Source: Haliclona indistincta (Eukaryota > Porifera > Demospongiae > Haplosclerida > Chalinidae). Taken from it: a DNA stretch of 64,000 nt. The position numbers and the translations under genes were made by a program. Each line of letters starts with the position of its first letter. The first letter of the stretch is position 1. A model generated the notes under the pieces. It worked only from the letters and a program-made list of their open reading frames with translations, made no database searches and was not told the origin of the DNA. Shown in pieces: positions 35,112-48,726 of this stretch. The stretch covers positions 1,134,658 through 1,198,657 of the forward strand of contig OZ024787.1 of the NCBI GenBank assembly GCA_964017065.1, given 5' to 3'.

Positions 35112-36233
35112 TTGATCCCAGTAGCTTATGATAGCAGCACAGCCTGGTCGTGTGTGCTTGATCCCAGTAGCTTATGTTAGCAGCACAGCCTGGTCGTGTG
35201 TGCTTGATCCCAGTAGCTTATGGTAGCAGCACAGCCTGGTCGTGTGTGCTTGATCCCAGTAGCTTATGGTAGCAGCACAGCCTGGTCGTGTGTGCTTGAT
35301 CCCAGTAGCTTATGATAGCAGCACAGCCTGGTCGTGTGTGGTAGCTTATGGTAGCAGCACAGCCTGGTCGTGTGTGCTTGATCCCAGTAGCTTATGGTAG
35401 CAGCACAGCCTGGTCGTGTGTGCTTGATCCCAGTAGCTTATGATAGCAGCACAGCCTGGTCGTGTGTGCTTGATCTCAGTAGCTTATGATAGCAGCACAG
35501 CCTGGTCGTGTGTGCTTGATCCCAGTAGCTTATGGTAGCAGCACAGCCTGGTCGTGTGTGCTTGATCCCAGTAGCTTATGGTAGCAGCACAGCCTGGTCG
35601 TGTGTGCTTGATCCCAGTAGCTTATGATAGCAGCACAGCCTGGTCGTGTGTGGTAGCTTATGGTAGCAGCACAGCCTGGTCGTGTGTGCTTGATCCCAGT
35701 AGCTTATGGTAGCAGCACAGCCTGGTCGTGTGTGCTTGATCCCAGTAGCTTATGATAGCAGCACAGCCTGGTCGTGTGTGCTTGATCTCAGTAGCTTATG
35801 ATAGCAGCACAGCCTGGTCGTGTGTGCTTGATCCCAGTAGCTTATGGTAGCAGCACAGCCTGGTCGTGTGTGCTTGATCCCAGTAGCTTATAATAGCAGC
35901 ACAGCCTGGTCGTGTGTGTGCTTGATCCCAGTAGCTAATTATCGTAGCAGCACAGCCTGGTCGTGTGTGTGCTTGATCCCAGTAGCTTATGATAGCAGCA
36001 CAGCCTGGTCGTGTGTGTGCTTGATCCCAGTAGCTTATCGTAGCAGCACAGCCTGGTCGTGTGTGTGCTTGATCCCAGTAGCTTATGGTAGCAGCACAGC
36101 CTGGTCGTGTGTGCTTGATCCCAGTAGCTTATGGTAGCAGCACAGCCTGGTCATGTGTGCTTGATCCAAGTAGCTTATGGTAGCAGCACAGCCTGGTCAT
36201 GTGTGCTTGATCCCAGTAGCTTATGGTAGCTGC
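35112..36233. repeat. 46-bp minisatellite, array 2 (about 24 copies)
   Basis: The longest of the three arrays. Some stretches show a higher-order pattern (a GTGTGTGGTAGC short-unit junction recurs near 35337 and 35649, about 312 bp apart), so larger blocks were duplicated within the array. Late units carry an extra GT. Confidence 0.9.
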
Positions 36234-36281
36234 TCACTTGTAATGGCAAATGATCATTTTGTTCTTTCTTGCTGTAGGCTC

Positions 36282-36554
36282 AGCTGGGTCACGAGGGAAG
36301 AGGAATGGAATTCTTTGACAGACCGCCATCTTGGTACCAGCCAGCTAGTTTCCAGTACAATGCTCGCTGTGTGTTAGGTCTGCTGCCAGGAGCCATCATG
36401 CTGGCAGTGGTGGCTGGGCGAATGTAAGCTCCATTGCTCAACATAGCCTGCTCCTCTCTACCTCAGTGTGTCTGTGTGTGCAGGTTTGTAGGAGTACTGG
36501 TGCTTTGTGTACTAGCTGTACTGATAGCACACTCACTAGGATATGATAATATGT
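36282..36554 (+). pseudogene. gene X late exons, unit 3 (two membrane exons)
   Basis: Two exons, about 36282-36424 and 36484-36554, read GLLPGAIMLAVVAGRM and FVGVLVLCVLAVLIAHSLGY, both strongly hydrophobic. The first is homologous to exon 2 of the TM gene (HEGKGMDLFDRP) but continues differently after SFQYN. After the second exon the sequence enters a pyrimidine tract that runs into the middle of formin exon 4, so the rest of the gene is missing. Confidence 0.5.
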
Positions 36555-36589
36555 GAGTAATGGGAGTGGTAGACACTGACTCACCTCTC

Positions 36590-36893
36590 TCTCTCCCTCC
36601 TTCCCTCCCTCCCTCCCTCATTTCCTCCCCTTCTTCCCTCCCTCCCTCCTTCCCTCCCTCCCCTCACTCCCCGCCTCACTCCCCTCACTCCCCGCCTCAC
36701 TCCCCTTCTTCCCTCCCCTTCTTCCCTCCCTCCTTCCCTCCCTCCCTCCCTCATTTCCTCCCCTTCTTCCCTCCCTCCCTCCTTCCCTCCCTCCCCTCAC
36801 TCCCCGCCTCACTCCCCTCACTCCCCGCCTCACTCCCCTTCTTCCCTCCCCTTCTTCCCTCCCTCCTTCCCTCCCTCCCTCCCCTCCCTCCCC
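36590..36893. repeat. pyrimidine tract with an internal ~135-bp duplication
   Basis: Runs of CCCT with the motif CTCACTCCCCGCC repeated in an ordered pattern. The block TCATTTCCTCCCCTTCTTCC..CCCGCCTCAC appears twice (from about 36619 and about 36753). It forms the breakpoint that joins gene X to formin B. Confidence 0.75.
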
Positions 36894-37985
36894 GCCATGT
36901 TGCTCTGATGGATCTGGTGAGGGATCTCCTTCTTCATCCTAATCCTGTCCTCAGAAAGAAAACTCGAAAATATCGTGTCCTAGACAGAAACAGTGTAAGT
37001 ATGCATCTATTCATTAATTTTGATTGGTACAAATTTGTCTGTCTGTCTGTCGTACATTAACAGCTTTCTCTCTCTTTCTTCATAGACCACTCTGTATCTC
37101 AGCTTGCTGTGTGTGAGAGCTCTCATTAATCACAGGGTATGAATCTCTCACAGTAATATCATGATAACATCATCATCACTATAGAGTGGATTCATTGCAG
37201 TACTAAGCTATGAGCCTAGTCTATGTACACTAGCTCACTGCCTCACATCACGACACCACAAGATCACAATACTCATTCTCAAGGTACGGAACACTATGCT
37301 TCTGCAAATTTCAACAAAATTTTGTTTATATTTGCTCTGGTCTCCTCAGCTACTCACCTTAGTACTGCTAGCTCCAGGAGGACGGGGCAAGGTGCTACAG
37401 GCATTCGATTATCTCAGAACAGTAGCTGATGAACCGAAGCGATTCTAAATGCTCGTCCTCTCTCTAACATACGAGCCTGTCAATCCAATATACCAGGTAC
37501 AAAAAATCAAAAATACTTCATTTTTCGACAGAAGGTCTACACGAACTCTAAATTTGTGAATACATCTTCTAGCAGTTGTTTACCTGTTGCTATGGTGATG
37601 TAGGCGGAGGCTCTGCGGTTCATTAATACAGTGGTTCAAACGGCTCCAGGGCCCAGCACCAGAGTGTTCCGTCAGTATGAGTTTGTGGATGCTGGCTTCT
37701 CAGTACCGGAAATCGAACAAGTGAAAATATTTTAAATTGGGATTTTGTTCATTAATTTCTGTTGTTTTCTTTAAAGACACTTCGAGGCAACCAGGATGAG
37801 AGAATCATTCACGAATCATTCATTCATGAGTTAAGAGAGTGGGAAAGGAACTACACTCATGTACAACTGATAATGGACGACCTAGTGCTAGCACGAGGGA
37901 GAAACCAGGCTCTGAAGGAAGAGGTTAGTGAGCATCACTAGCTGTCTGCTTCAAAGCAATAGAAACATTGATGCTTATAGCATGC

Positions 37986-37989
<4 letters not shown>

Positions 37990-38016
<27 letters not shown>

Positions 38017-38050
38017 TGTGTGTGTGTGTATGTGTGTGTGTGTGTGTGTG
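37990..38050. repeat. (GA)n(TG)n microsatellite in formin B intron 9
   Basis: About 24 bases of GA followed by about 35 of TG. The equivalent intron of copy A has a short TG run and copy C has almost none. Confidence 0.85.
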
Positions 38051-39293
38051 ATAACTGTTTAATGACTTGTGGTTCAGGTGAACGAGACTATAGCCCAACT
38101 CAGAGAGGTCACAATTGAACGTGACAACTACTACGAGAAAACTGCAAAGGTCAGAAAACTCACAAACTTCAAAATATACTAGCATTCAAGTGCAATGTAC
38201 GGTTAAAGGAAAAGTGCAGTCGTCAAAAATCCAAACTCTCCACACTAAGAGAAGAGATCATTGAACTGGAGGTGATCTGACTATTTCGACTTTTCTTGTT
38301 ATTAGCTATTTTGTTCTTGTTCGTATGGTACAGGCTCAGTTGAAGCAGCTTGACCAGCTCCGGGAGGTCAACAAGCGCTACCACACACACACCGTGGAGC
38401 TCAAGGACAAGATAGCTGAACTAATAGTGAGTACACATTTTGATGCGATGATGATGCACAAAAATACGATAACCTCATATTATTTTGACTTGAATGTGAA
38501 AGTATTAACCAAGGTAGCAATTCAAAATTCACTGCAGTGCCTTCAAATTTGTGGAGTAGCATAATAATTTATAATGATTGTAGGAAGAGAATATGTCAGT
38601 GAAGGCAAATCAAGAGAAGCTGAGAGTGATGCTGAGCCAAGTTGAGAAGATGAACGTTGATGATATTGCTGAGGTGAAGGTTGCTGCTGCTGCCCCTCGT
38701 GAGAATGGAGCAGAGACCAGCACTACCAAGGCAGCGGAGAAGACTGGAAAAGATGATGAGAAGAGGAAGAGGAAACAGACAATGTAGCTGTGCCTTCAAA
38801 TATACCAGCACCACCTCCACTGCCTCCTGCATGTACTAGGAGAACTAGGAAACAGGTTAGTAAGAGATATTTGATTGCCTACTCTATCTTTTTAAACTTT
38901 CTTCATATCTCTCTTTCTCTCTCTCACTCACTCTCTCGCTCTCCTTCCCTCCCTCCCTCCCTTCCTCTCTCTCCCTCTCTTCCTCCCTCCCTCCCTCCCT
39001 TCCTCTCTCTCCCTCTCTTCCTCCCTCTCTCCCCCTCTCTCCCCCCTCTCTCTCTCTCTCCCTCCATCTCTCCCTCCCTCTCTCTCTCTAGGTATACCAG
39101 TCCCTCCTCCCTTACCTGGCATGGGGTCACTACTAAAGAAACCATATGTACCAAACGTCCCTCTACCAATGTTGAACTGGGTCCCGATCCGTAATGCTGA
39201 GCACACTGTATTTCAGGTAAAGGCTCACAATAGCAGCTAATATGGATTGTGTGATAATTGAGATAGTGATTACATGAGGCCTTAAGTGAATAG

Positions 39294-39380
39294 TGTAGAG
39301 TGTCACCTTCATGCACTAATGTGTTCGGTCTCTATAGTCACTGTTGTCTTATTCACACGATGGAGGATGATCAGAGACTA
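39294..39380. repeat. ~110-bp palindromic element, truncated, formin B intron 14
   Basis: The left arm (GTGTAGAGTGTCACCTTC) and loop are kept; the right arm is cut after GATCAGAGACT. Confidence 0.7.
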
Positions 39381-42300
39381 TACGTTTACTTTAGCATTGC
39401 AAAAAGACGACAGCTAAGTTTCTCACTTAGTTTTCTCTCTTTGTCAACATGAACATGTCGCCGACCAAAATATTGATGATTTTGCTGCACACTCGCTGTA
39501 GGATATGAATGATGAGACCATTGTTGAAGAAGTGGACTTCTCAGAATTTGAGGCACTCTTTCAAACGAAGAGATTTGTAGCTAAGCAGAGCTGTGTTGAA
39601 ACAGACGTTAAGTAAGCTCACCTTTATGATGGCTCTTCATGTAATGGAGTGTGTGTGTGTTCACAGGTGATGTTAAGATAGTTCATTTGGACCTGTTTGA
39701 TAACAAACGACAGCGAGGAATAGGTCAGTGGGTGTGGTCATACAGGCAATACTGTACATACACAGAGACAGCAGTTTGAATAGATCTTGCAATGTGAAAA
39801 CGATCACGTGCGCTGCGCTGGTGCATTTATATTTATCATGTGCATTATCGTGTTGCAATATCTCTTCAAACCACTGTATGCACTCAACTTGCACACTACT
39901 CACTATCCAGTGAGGCAGTACATTTTGTCAAATAATAAGCATGAAACACACTCTGTGCTAGCATGAAACAAAGGGTCTTAGTATTATAAAATTCTTTGTT
40001 GCAGTGTTTGCTAAACGGCGTATTCGTCTCGATCCATCATACATCGCTCAGTTCATACTCAACACTGACCTCGATGGACTGCTGTCAGAACACTGTGAGC
40101 TACTACTGCAGATTGTTCCACAGGAGAAAGAGGTTCACACACTCACAATTACGCTTATCTGATTATTCTTTTGCAATAGAGGGACACACTTGCTAAAAAT
40201 TCTGATCGAAGAGATGAGTTTGGTGAATCTGAGGAATTTCTGTACCAGGTTAGTGACCTCTTGAAATATCTGTATAAGCACTTTTCATTTACTGGTCTAG
40301 CTTGCTAGGATACCTCGACTAGAGCAGAGGTTATCCATCATGTTCTACATGGGAACATTTGATGAACTGCTCTGCACCACACAACCAGTGAGTGAAGACG
40401 ATACACTACCACTCTCATAAATATTTCATGTATAATGTTTTTGCATTTTCAAAATTTTTTATGTTGAAAGTATACAATAGTATAATTATCTCAAGTAATA
40501 ATGATTATCTTATTGTGTATTATGTAGAAAGTCAATGCAGTATTGAAGGCGTCATTATCAATCTTCAGAAGTCCCAGACTAAAGAAAGCATTTGAAGTGA
40601 GACAGCTCACTATCACTCACACTCCTGTGTTCTAACTTGCATCAATGTGTGTGTGCGTCTCTCTATCATAGATTATTCTTGCATTCGGCAACTATATGAA
40701 CAGTAAGAGGCGTGGCTTAGCATACGGGTTCAAACTGGAGTCACTGGAAAAGGTATAACTAGAAAATTATAACATTTTAATAGTTTGATATCTTGGTGGT
40801 AGTTATTGGACACCAAGACCCAAGACAGAAAGCAGACTCTACTAAACTACATCACTCATATTGTAGAGACACTATATCCCAATGTACTGTCCTTCTACGA
40901 GGACCTCAGCATCAGTGAAGCTTGTGAAGGTACGATTCATAATGAGGATATTGTGAGTATTAGCTGCAGCATGGTCTGATCGTTACACCATACATGTACA
41001 TCTGAAGATACCTCTTCTTGTACAATGGAATTATGTATTTTCAATTTTTGTGTAGCTCATTTTTTATTGATTTTTCTTAATGTGTAGCTATTGGTGTTGT
41101 TTTATGTTTTACGTCTTGTCTTTTTATTGTTTTTTTTTGTTATTAGTTTCCTTGGAGACAGTGGATGGTGATTTCGAGACACTCCAACAGGGTCTGAAGG
41201 TTGTGGAGGAGGAACAGCAGCGAGATGCACACAACTTCATACTCTTCATATCCTCCTTTACACACACATGCATGTATGCATTGGCGTGCACTAACTAAGC
41301 AAATTGTAGATATAAAATTTTGCTGATCGAGAAAAATGTTTGAAAGACCTGATCAAAATTTTGCACAATCCTTTTATTTTTGTGACCTTAACTTGTGCAA
41401 TACAGTTTCTATAAGCAAGCAGTGAAGAAGATCAATAAACTCACTAATGCTCATCTTAAAATGAAGGATGCATATCGTGAAGCTTGTCTCATGTTCTGTG
41501 AGAGTCCGAAAACTGAACCGTCAACATTTTTTGCTTTTTTCAAAACTTTCATTGCAAACTGGAAAGTAAGTGAAAACGAAAGCATTATTAATCCTTGTAC
41601 TTTATCTCTTTTTTCCAGAAAGCGATTTCAGAGAATCATTCTCGTAAGAGAAGAAAGATGGCGCCTGCTGAGGCACTCTTGAAGAAACAGAGCCAGCAGG
41701 AAGTACTGAAGGACATTGCATCACAAGCAGCTGAACTAGTAGCTTTACGAAAGGACCCAAAAGCAGCTGTCAGCACAGAGACAGTAGATGCTAGTGAGAA
41801 GAGGAAAGCAGCAGAGAGAATGATGCGAGAAGCAAGAACTGACATGTCTGAGGAGGAGTCAAAAGAAGAGGAGAAAGGGGAAGAAAAGGAGGTGGAGAAG
41901 ACAGCCACTGAACCTAAGAGTTTGAAGGATCGAGTGCCTTGGTTAGCTGGTAATATAAAGAGCAACTTGTCTAGAGGAAGAGTGGATCGAAAGAGACGAG
42001 TTGGAGTGACCGAGAGACCACCAGAAATGGAGACAAATGAGGAAGAGGAAGGAGGAGGGGACATAATCCCTCCTCCACCCGAGTTCCTTGATCAAAATGG
42101 CTACACAGAAACAGCACCTGGACGTGGTGCTTTACCAGTGAGAGATAACTCGACAACAGACAGCAAGCGATCCACTCGCAACTTGAACAAATCCTCCGCT
42201 CGTAACCAGCATCATTCCAATACGTCATCTACAGCTGGCAGCTCCAAGACCTTTCCTAAAGGAGTCCAACTAGACGATGATTACTATACACAGATGATGG

Positions 42301-42530
42301 ACACTTGACACTACTACATTATATTATTATAATATTTATAATGTGGTTTTCATAAACAGATAATCGATGAAGACTTGCAGTTTATGTCTGGTTGGATTTG
42401 TCTTTTTGTGATTTGTATGTTTCTTGATTCTCGAGTACATTCAAATGTCCCGCGCGCGCGTTGTGGTTTGAGGAGGTGTGGCTGTGTTTTCTAAATATTA
42501 CACACCAGTATATATCTCCACGAGGGAATC

Positions 42531-45272
42531 ATGGCTCAAAGGATATCTAGCGGATCAGTATCACAGAGCACAGGATACCAGGTAGGCTCACTTGTAATGG
42601 CGGACGATGTTTTGATTTCTTGTTGTTGGCTCAGCTGGGTCACGAGGGAAAAGGAATGGATTTATTTGACAGACCACTAGCTTGGTGCCAGCCAGATATT
42701 AGTTTCCAGTACAATTGCACCCTCTACTCTGCATCAGGTAAGAGAGAGAGGGAACTTTGTAGGCTTCTTGCAATGCTGAAGTGAAGGGTGTAGAGTGTCA
42801 CCTTCATGCACTAATGTGTTCAGTCTCTGTAGTCACTGTTGTCTTTATTCACACGATGGAGGATGATCAAAGACTGAACACATTAGTGCATGAAGGTGAC
42901 ACTCTAAACTTATTACTTCAGTATTGCAAGATGACAGCAAATCGTATATTGCTCAACCATAGCTTCCTTTGGTCTCCAGGTTACACTTCATTGGGCGTGT
43001 CCCTCTCCCTCACACTATACTGTGTCTGTGTATCCATGTCCTCAAGCTAGCTTACCTGCTGCCCACTCCATCCCTATCATCACCATTCTCCATCATGAGC
43101 AATGCTGGCCTCCTCCTCTCTGGTATAGCTGTCCTCCATACCAACACACTACCAGCTCCTATCAAGCTGAAACCAGTTAGTACAGACCCTTGATCATGAT
43201 CATGACATTCTCTCCTCCTTCTCTTCATGATAGTTGTTACTGTACACTGGTGTGTTTGGTGTGGGGGTGTGTCTCTCTACTCCATTAGTCATCTCACACA
43301 CCATCTCACTCGTGTCACAAGCTCCTTCATCACCTGCTAACCTAGCCAGTGAGTGTACCACTCTATAACTAGTAGCTGAGTATCAACCTCTCTCCCTCAA
43401 TCACTCACTCTCTTGGTCCTTCTCTCCTCCCTTCTTCCCTCTCTTCTTCCCTCCCTCTCTTTCTCACTCCCTCCCTCCCTCTCTCTCCTCCCTCTCTCTC
43501 CTCCCTCCCCCTCCCTCCATCTCTCCCTCAGTGTTGGTGTGTGCTAGTACTGGTGTCTTCATGCTGCAGTATCTTCCATCAGTAGCTCCATCAGAGGGGA
43601 AGACAGCTGTGTCATATCTACCAATAGCACTGCTCAGTATTGCTGGCTTGTTCTATCTGTTACAGCCAGAGCTTGTACCTATTGAGGTGAGTGAGTGGGT
43701 AGGTGAGTGAGTGGGTGGGTGAATGAGTGAGTGAGTGAGTGGGTGGGTGGGTGAGTGTGTCAGATATTTTTGCCGCACTGTGTTCTCTTCAGATCATCAA
43801 GGCACTCGGTGTGTTGCTGCTTCACCATCTCACTGACTTTGGTACTGACTGGAGGATAGAGGCTGCACTACAGGTCATGGCTTGGTGGGTGTGGCTAGGA
43901 CTAGCATTCTAGCTAACTGTTCTATAATGCTACTTATGTTAGAAATGGTTGCTTTCTTTAGCTCCTAGTGACTAGTATCTCTCTCTCTCTTCTCTGTCCA
44001 GGGGTATCATACTGACCTGGGCTGTTGTGTTGTCCGCCATATTCTTTGCTGTGATGATAGCGTTCCGATCACTGATGCCGTCTGTGTTCCTGCACCTGAC
44101 AGCCGCCATTGGAGGATGCTTCACTGGACTACTAGCAGCACTGAGAGTGAGTCAACCACACCCACACCACACCCACTCATTGACGTATGCACTTAATCCC
44201 TCCCCCTCTCTATCTAGCTAATGCACAAACTCCCTCTCCATCTTCCTAGTGTGTTGTATGGTGTATCTGGTGCTACAGCTGCTACTATAGTCAGTATAGC
44301 CCTCATCAATGGAGGACAGTATCACAGCAAGATAAGAGTACTGGTCTCATCACTGTGAGTTAATGCACTGATGTAGCAGCACTGGCTGTGCCCACTAGAG
44401 GTTCAGGCGGGACTGCCCACACCTGCAGTGGGAGGCACAGTCAGTACTCCTGTGAGCTCATAGCCCGAGTTATAGGAATGGGTCCAATGAATTGCATTGC
44501 ACGACCTGCTCAGTGACTTGGCTCTACCAGTGACTCACCTGTGTCTTGTTCCCTCTCTCTATAGGTTCCTGGTACTAGCTGGTGTTAGTGGTTGGTCTGT
44601 TCTAGCTGAGAGGAATAATCTACCAGAGGACCTTGATACAGGTACAGCTCACCCACACACTATCTCAATAACCCACTCACCCTCACTCCCTCTCCATTAC
44701 CCTGTACTCTTTACTAACACCAGCTGTCTCCTTGCGTTCCTCTTCTCTCTATCCCTCCCTCTCGGTCTGGATGAGGCAGTCGTCATCTCTCTCATGTCAT
44801 GTGTTATGTTGTTAGCTCAACCTGATGGTCTCATCATCCCTAGATCAGCCGGGCTCTTCCTAGCACCCTCTCTCCCTCTCTCCTCCATCACTCTCTACTG
44901 TATCTCATCATGGACCACGCTCTCTCAGTTACTGCTAGCAACCTCACCAACTCAACTTGAACTGACAGGTATTCCAAATAAATTTCATGTACATGTGACA
45001 TTAACGAAAGTCTCATCCCTCTCTCTTTAGCTCGAGTTGCTGAGCTGGTTCTCCTAGTAGCTGCCATACCTGGTCAGATTGTCTTCATACGGTGTCTATG
45101 GACCGGTCGTTCCTTCTCTCTCTCCGTTCCTCTGATCCTACTCTATCTGCTGCCCAATGGTCTATTGCCTCGGTTTGGTCAGGGCTCATACAATGCTGTG
45201 CTGGGCTCATCTGCCATTCTATCATTCTGTCTCCTCTCACTAACTGAATACTCCTATGTCAGGAGATTATAA
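42531..45272 (+). pseudogene. TM gene copy 3: best-preserved multi-pass membrane gene, one deletion
   Basis: Family not recognised. Exons with consistent phases: 42531-42581 (MAQRISSGSVSQSTGYQ), 42635-42737, a 17-nt microexon 42963-42979, 43047-43175, 43234-43348, 43532-43686, 43793-43884, 44002-44146, 44218-44354, 44565-44641, a fused region about 44690-44969, and 45031-45272. The product would have a short polar N-terminus (HEGKGMDLFDRP) and about ten transmembrane segments, ending EYSYVRRL. A deletion near 44710 joins the exon starting ASPLLCTL to the middle of the next one (TSCLLAFLF), removing an intron and its acceptor and breaking the frame in my model. It converges with ROCO copy 3, about 200 bp between stop codons. 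Confidence 0.6.
42788..42907. repeat. ~120-bp palindromic element, intact copy, TM copy 3 intron
   Basis: The most complete version of the hairpin: arms GTAGAGTGTCACCTTCATGC and its complement, with CACTGTTGTCTTTATTCACA in the loop. Confidence 0.85.
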
Positions 45273-45469
45273 TGTGTTGAATAGCCATTTTATGAAATAG
45301 ATTATAATTTTTTTTAGTGAAAACTGCAATAATGATATTCATAACAGTCATGTAATGATATTCATAATCAGCAACGGAAATAATGGAGTGATGATGTCAT
45401 GATGTCACTAACTGGTAACTCCTCCTAGTCCTGTATGAGAGACAGTACCAGTCCAATACACTAGTAGCT

Positions 45470-48400
45470 CTAACTCACAATCATGAGCTCACTGCTAGTG
45501 TCTAGTTGATTCTCTCCAATCTTCTCCAGAGCATTTCTAAGCACAGCCCACGAAGGGACACCACTCGTACACACATTATCCTGCTGCTGTAGCCAAGCTG
45601 CTATCATCTCTGTCTTGCACTTGTCAATGGCTCCACGCTGCTCTTCCTCCATTCTCTTTAGTGTGGGGTACAGCAATCCCAGGGCTAGACCTAGAGACTG
45701 CCAGTCATTGAGATTCTTCAACTTCATCTTTACTTCAAACAGGTCATCAATATCTGTATAGAGGAGTACCACTGTCACAACTTGTGTGTACTGTGACTCA
45801 CTGAGGGTACTGGAGCTACCAGCAGCTGTGCGTGAATCACTTGGTATGTCTTCCATCTTCATCCCAGCCACCTCCTGTACACACCAAAGAAGCACATTAA
45901 TACCATCACATGCTATAGTACAGCCACACTGCTCACCAGAGGATTGCTGCCAGCGAATAGACTCAGCTCATCAAGATGCTCTCTCAGTTCCTTGTACACT
46001 TGTGGTTTGATCTTAGTTTGATGACAGAGCTGTCTTACCTCCTGTAGGAGAGGACAGGGAACAGGCTGGTCAGCCATGTTAGGATTCAACAAGTGACAGA
46101 CGCAAGAGGGAGTAAGGAGATGGTAAGGCTCAAAGGGAAGTGACTGTGTTTCAAGGCGACGACGACCATCTCCATGGCTGAGGACAACTGGATTGCGAAA
46201 TAGAATGGATCGAGCAACATCACACATGTCAAACAGGTCAGCGTCAGGGATGGTATCAATGGGGTACTGGCGGACAAGGTTGGGAGAGATGAGGAACTCA
46301 CATACCTCCGGAGCTGGAGAATACTTGTGCAGGAGGCGACGGATTAGTGCTATAAGAGAACCACGGAGCTTGGCATACTCTACTGTACTGGTGTACGACA
46401 TAGCCACCATCACACATCGGTTGTTGTCAAGGAGCTCTATCACAGTACAAGTGTTGTTGTCGTCACTCCAGAAGATGCCATTCCTCCATATTGTACACTT
46501 GCGCTGGAGACCACTGATAGCTGAGCGAGGGTTAAATCGACTAGCTAGAGGGAACTCATAGGCAACAGAAAGTAAGAGAAGATGAAGAAAACGAGAGCTC
46601 AAGAACTCATGTGGATCCATACACTTCAGACACCAGCCAAACTCTATTGCTCCTAACTGCTGGACGAGGCTGTCTGGTCGCTCTGACTGAACAAGACCAG
46701 GGAAGAAGAGGAGATCAGCTGTGGAGTGAGAGGGTGTGGTCTGGAGGTTAGTATACTGCAGCACTGACGGGTCCACTGGTCGACAGAAATCCAATGATGT
46801 GAGAAATCCGACGAGCATTTCTGAGTTGTAGTCAGGAAACACTTTGTGGAGGTTAGAGACGGGTACTATGCCAGTGTTGCTGGCAAGATCACGATGCTCC
46901 TTGAAGTGGTCAGGAGCAAACAGTGTTCCATTGATTTCGTTTAGCAATGCTTCTGTCTTCACTATGACCCAGCTGGAGTGGGGATGGTGTATAAAGAGGA
47001 TGAGACCTCTATCGCTGAGCGTGGCGAGGATCTCTGTAAGAATAGACTGGTCGTTGGGGAGGGACGAATCGTTTTCCTTAGCGACTGCAGATACGAGATC
47101 GTGTAGTGTACAGCCTACTACGTTCAGCTTGGTACGAAGGAACGCGTAGACGACGTGAGAATAGTAGTGGATGACGGGCTGACTGGCAGCGATGGCTTTC
47201 TGGCTGTTGGTGAGCGCAGCGATCAAACGACGTGAAGCATCAGTGTTGGCTCTGCGACAGTCCATAGCAATGCACTCTACATACTCCTGGCGTCTTGCTC
47301 TTCTGGTAGCTATGATGGTCTGCAGCAGCGAGCTCTTTTCCTCAACCGACGACCTGACTAGGTCGGCATGGCTACCAATGATTACCACGTGAGATCGTCC
47401 CTCTGCTGTGCTGCAGGCATTGTCGATAAAGCTTAGCCAGTAGTGGAGTGACTCACAGATCTTCTCCTCGCTCTCACTCAGGTCTACCACACAGAGAAAC
47501 ATGGCTGCTGACCTTCGCATCACTTGCTCGAGCACGGCGTCATGACTCGAGTAGTATTCTTGCTGTCCAGCAAAGTCATACACGACAAAGTTGCCCAGCT
47601 GCTCACTCTGGATGTGGTGTGGAACGATCCCTGCTGTGTAGCGTTGAACATCTGCGACACACTCTACAGCTGTAGAACTAGCTAGGCAGACGATGAGTTC
47701 AGTTATGGTAGTCTTACCAGCTCCACTGTCTCCTGTGAGTATCAGTTTAGTGAACGTGTGCACTGGGAAGGCTGTCCTGCACTCTTCGAATGGTTCAAAC
47801 AGTTTAATGATATCATACTGGCGACTAGCGGCCAAGGACAATGCAGTGCGGCCATACTTGTTCTTAGTCAGTGGATTCACTCGACCAGTTGATAACAGAT
47901 ATTGTACAATGTGGGCGTGGTTACTTGAACAAGCATAGTGAAGTGGTGTCTCGCCATGATTGTCCTCACATGATGGGTTACAGTGTTCCTCTCTGATGAG
48001 ATACTGAGCAATGTTGAGGTTACCATCGCAACAAGCATAGTGAAGTGGTGTCCAGCCATCATTCTCCTCACATGATGGGTTACAGTGTTCCTCTCTGATG
48101 AGATACTGAGCAATGTTGAGGTGACCATGGTAACAAGCATAGTGAAGTGGTGTAGTGCCATTACTGTCCTCACATGATGGGTTACAGTGTTCCTCTCTGA
48201 TGAGATACTGAGCAATGATGAGGTAACCATAGCGACAAGCATTGTGAAGTGGTGTATAGCCACGATTGTTCTCACATGATGGGTTATAGTGTTCCTCTCT
48301 GATGAGATACTGAGCAATGTTGAGGTTACCATGGTAACAAGCAAAGTGAAGTGGTGTCATGCCAATACTGTTCTTGTCCATAGGGTCACAATGTAGTTCA

Positions 48401-48726
48401 ACAATGAAATATTTCACCACCTCGAGGTGTCCATTGCGGGCGGCATAATGCAGTGGAATGTGTCCCTTCTCGTCCTTGCAGTTGGCGGCACATTTATACA
48501 CAGATACTAGCGCAGTAATGATATTTTTCCAGCCCCAGTACGCAGCTAGGTGGAGCAGAGAGACCAATGATATCGCACCATAGAATAAATCACTCATCTT
48601 GAACTTTGTCGTGATGGTAGCTGGTTCTGGTATGCTGGGCAGTAGCTGCTCCGCCACGAGCTTGTTCCCGCTCTTAAACGCGATTAAATATTCTTCCTCT
48701 TGTTCATAATCTTCGTCTTCAGACAT
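45470..48726 (-). CDS. ROCO copy 3: ankyrin-ROC-COR-Death domain protein
   Basis: Exons: 48726-45937, 45874-45802, 45753-45470. The start MSEDEDYEQEEEY is shared with copy 2. It has seven ankyrin repeats (two fewer than copies 1 and 4), then ROC (P-loop GDSGAGKTT, DFAGQQEYY, SHAD), a COR region very close to copy 1, and a Death domain (DDLFEVKMKLKNLNDWQSLG). The linker exon EVAGMKMEDIPSDSRTAAG is shorter than in copy 1, which has an extra PEDLTSD stretch. All three exons are open and the splice signals intact. Expected to be a cytoplasmic GTP-binding scaffold with a death-fold partner; the pathway is not shown by the sequence. Confidence 0.88.

Larger units (their letters stand above)
36894..42308 (+). 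pseudogene. formin copy B: truncated DAAM-like formin with nonsense and frameshift
   Basis: Starts inside exon 4 (HVALMDLVRDLL) directly after a pyrimidine tract; exons 1-3 are missing. CAA is TAA at 37446-37448 (after DEPKRF). Exon 9 has a 12-base in-frame duplication (ESFI, about 37813-37824). The acceptor before exon 11 is lost (TACGG/TTAAAG near 38200). One base is missing in the acidic run of exon 13 (about 38755-38762), leading to a TAG. The FH2 exons and the last exon (41619-42308, ending TQMMDT) are intact. Not expected to make a full formin, though an internal start could in principle give an FH2 fragment. Confidence 0.8.

Noticed and set aside
35844..36137. Repetitive open frame over the 46-bp minisatellite
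   Set aside because: 46 is not a multiple of three; the open stretch arises where units carry two extra bases, and it lies in an intron.
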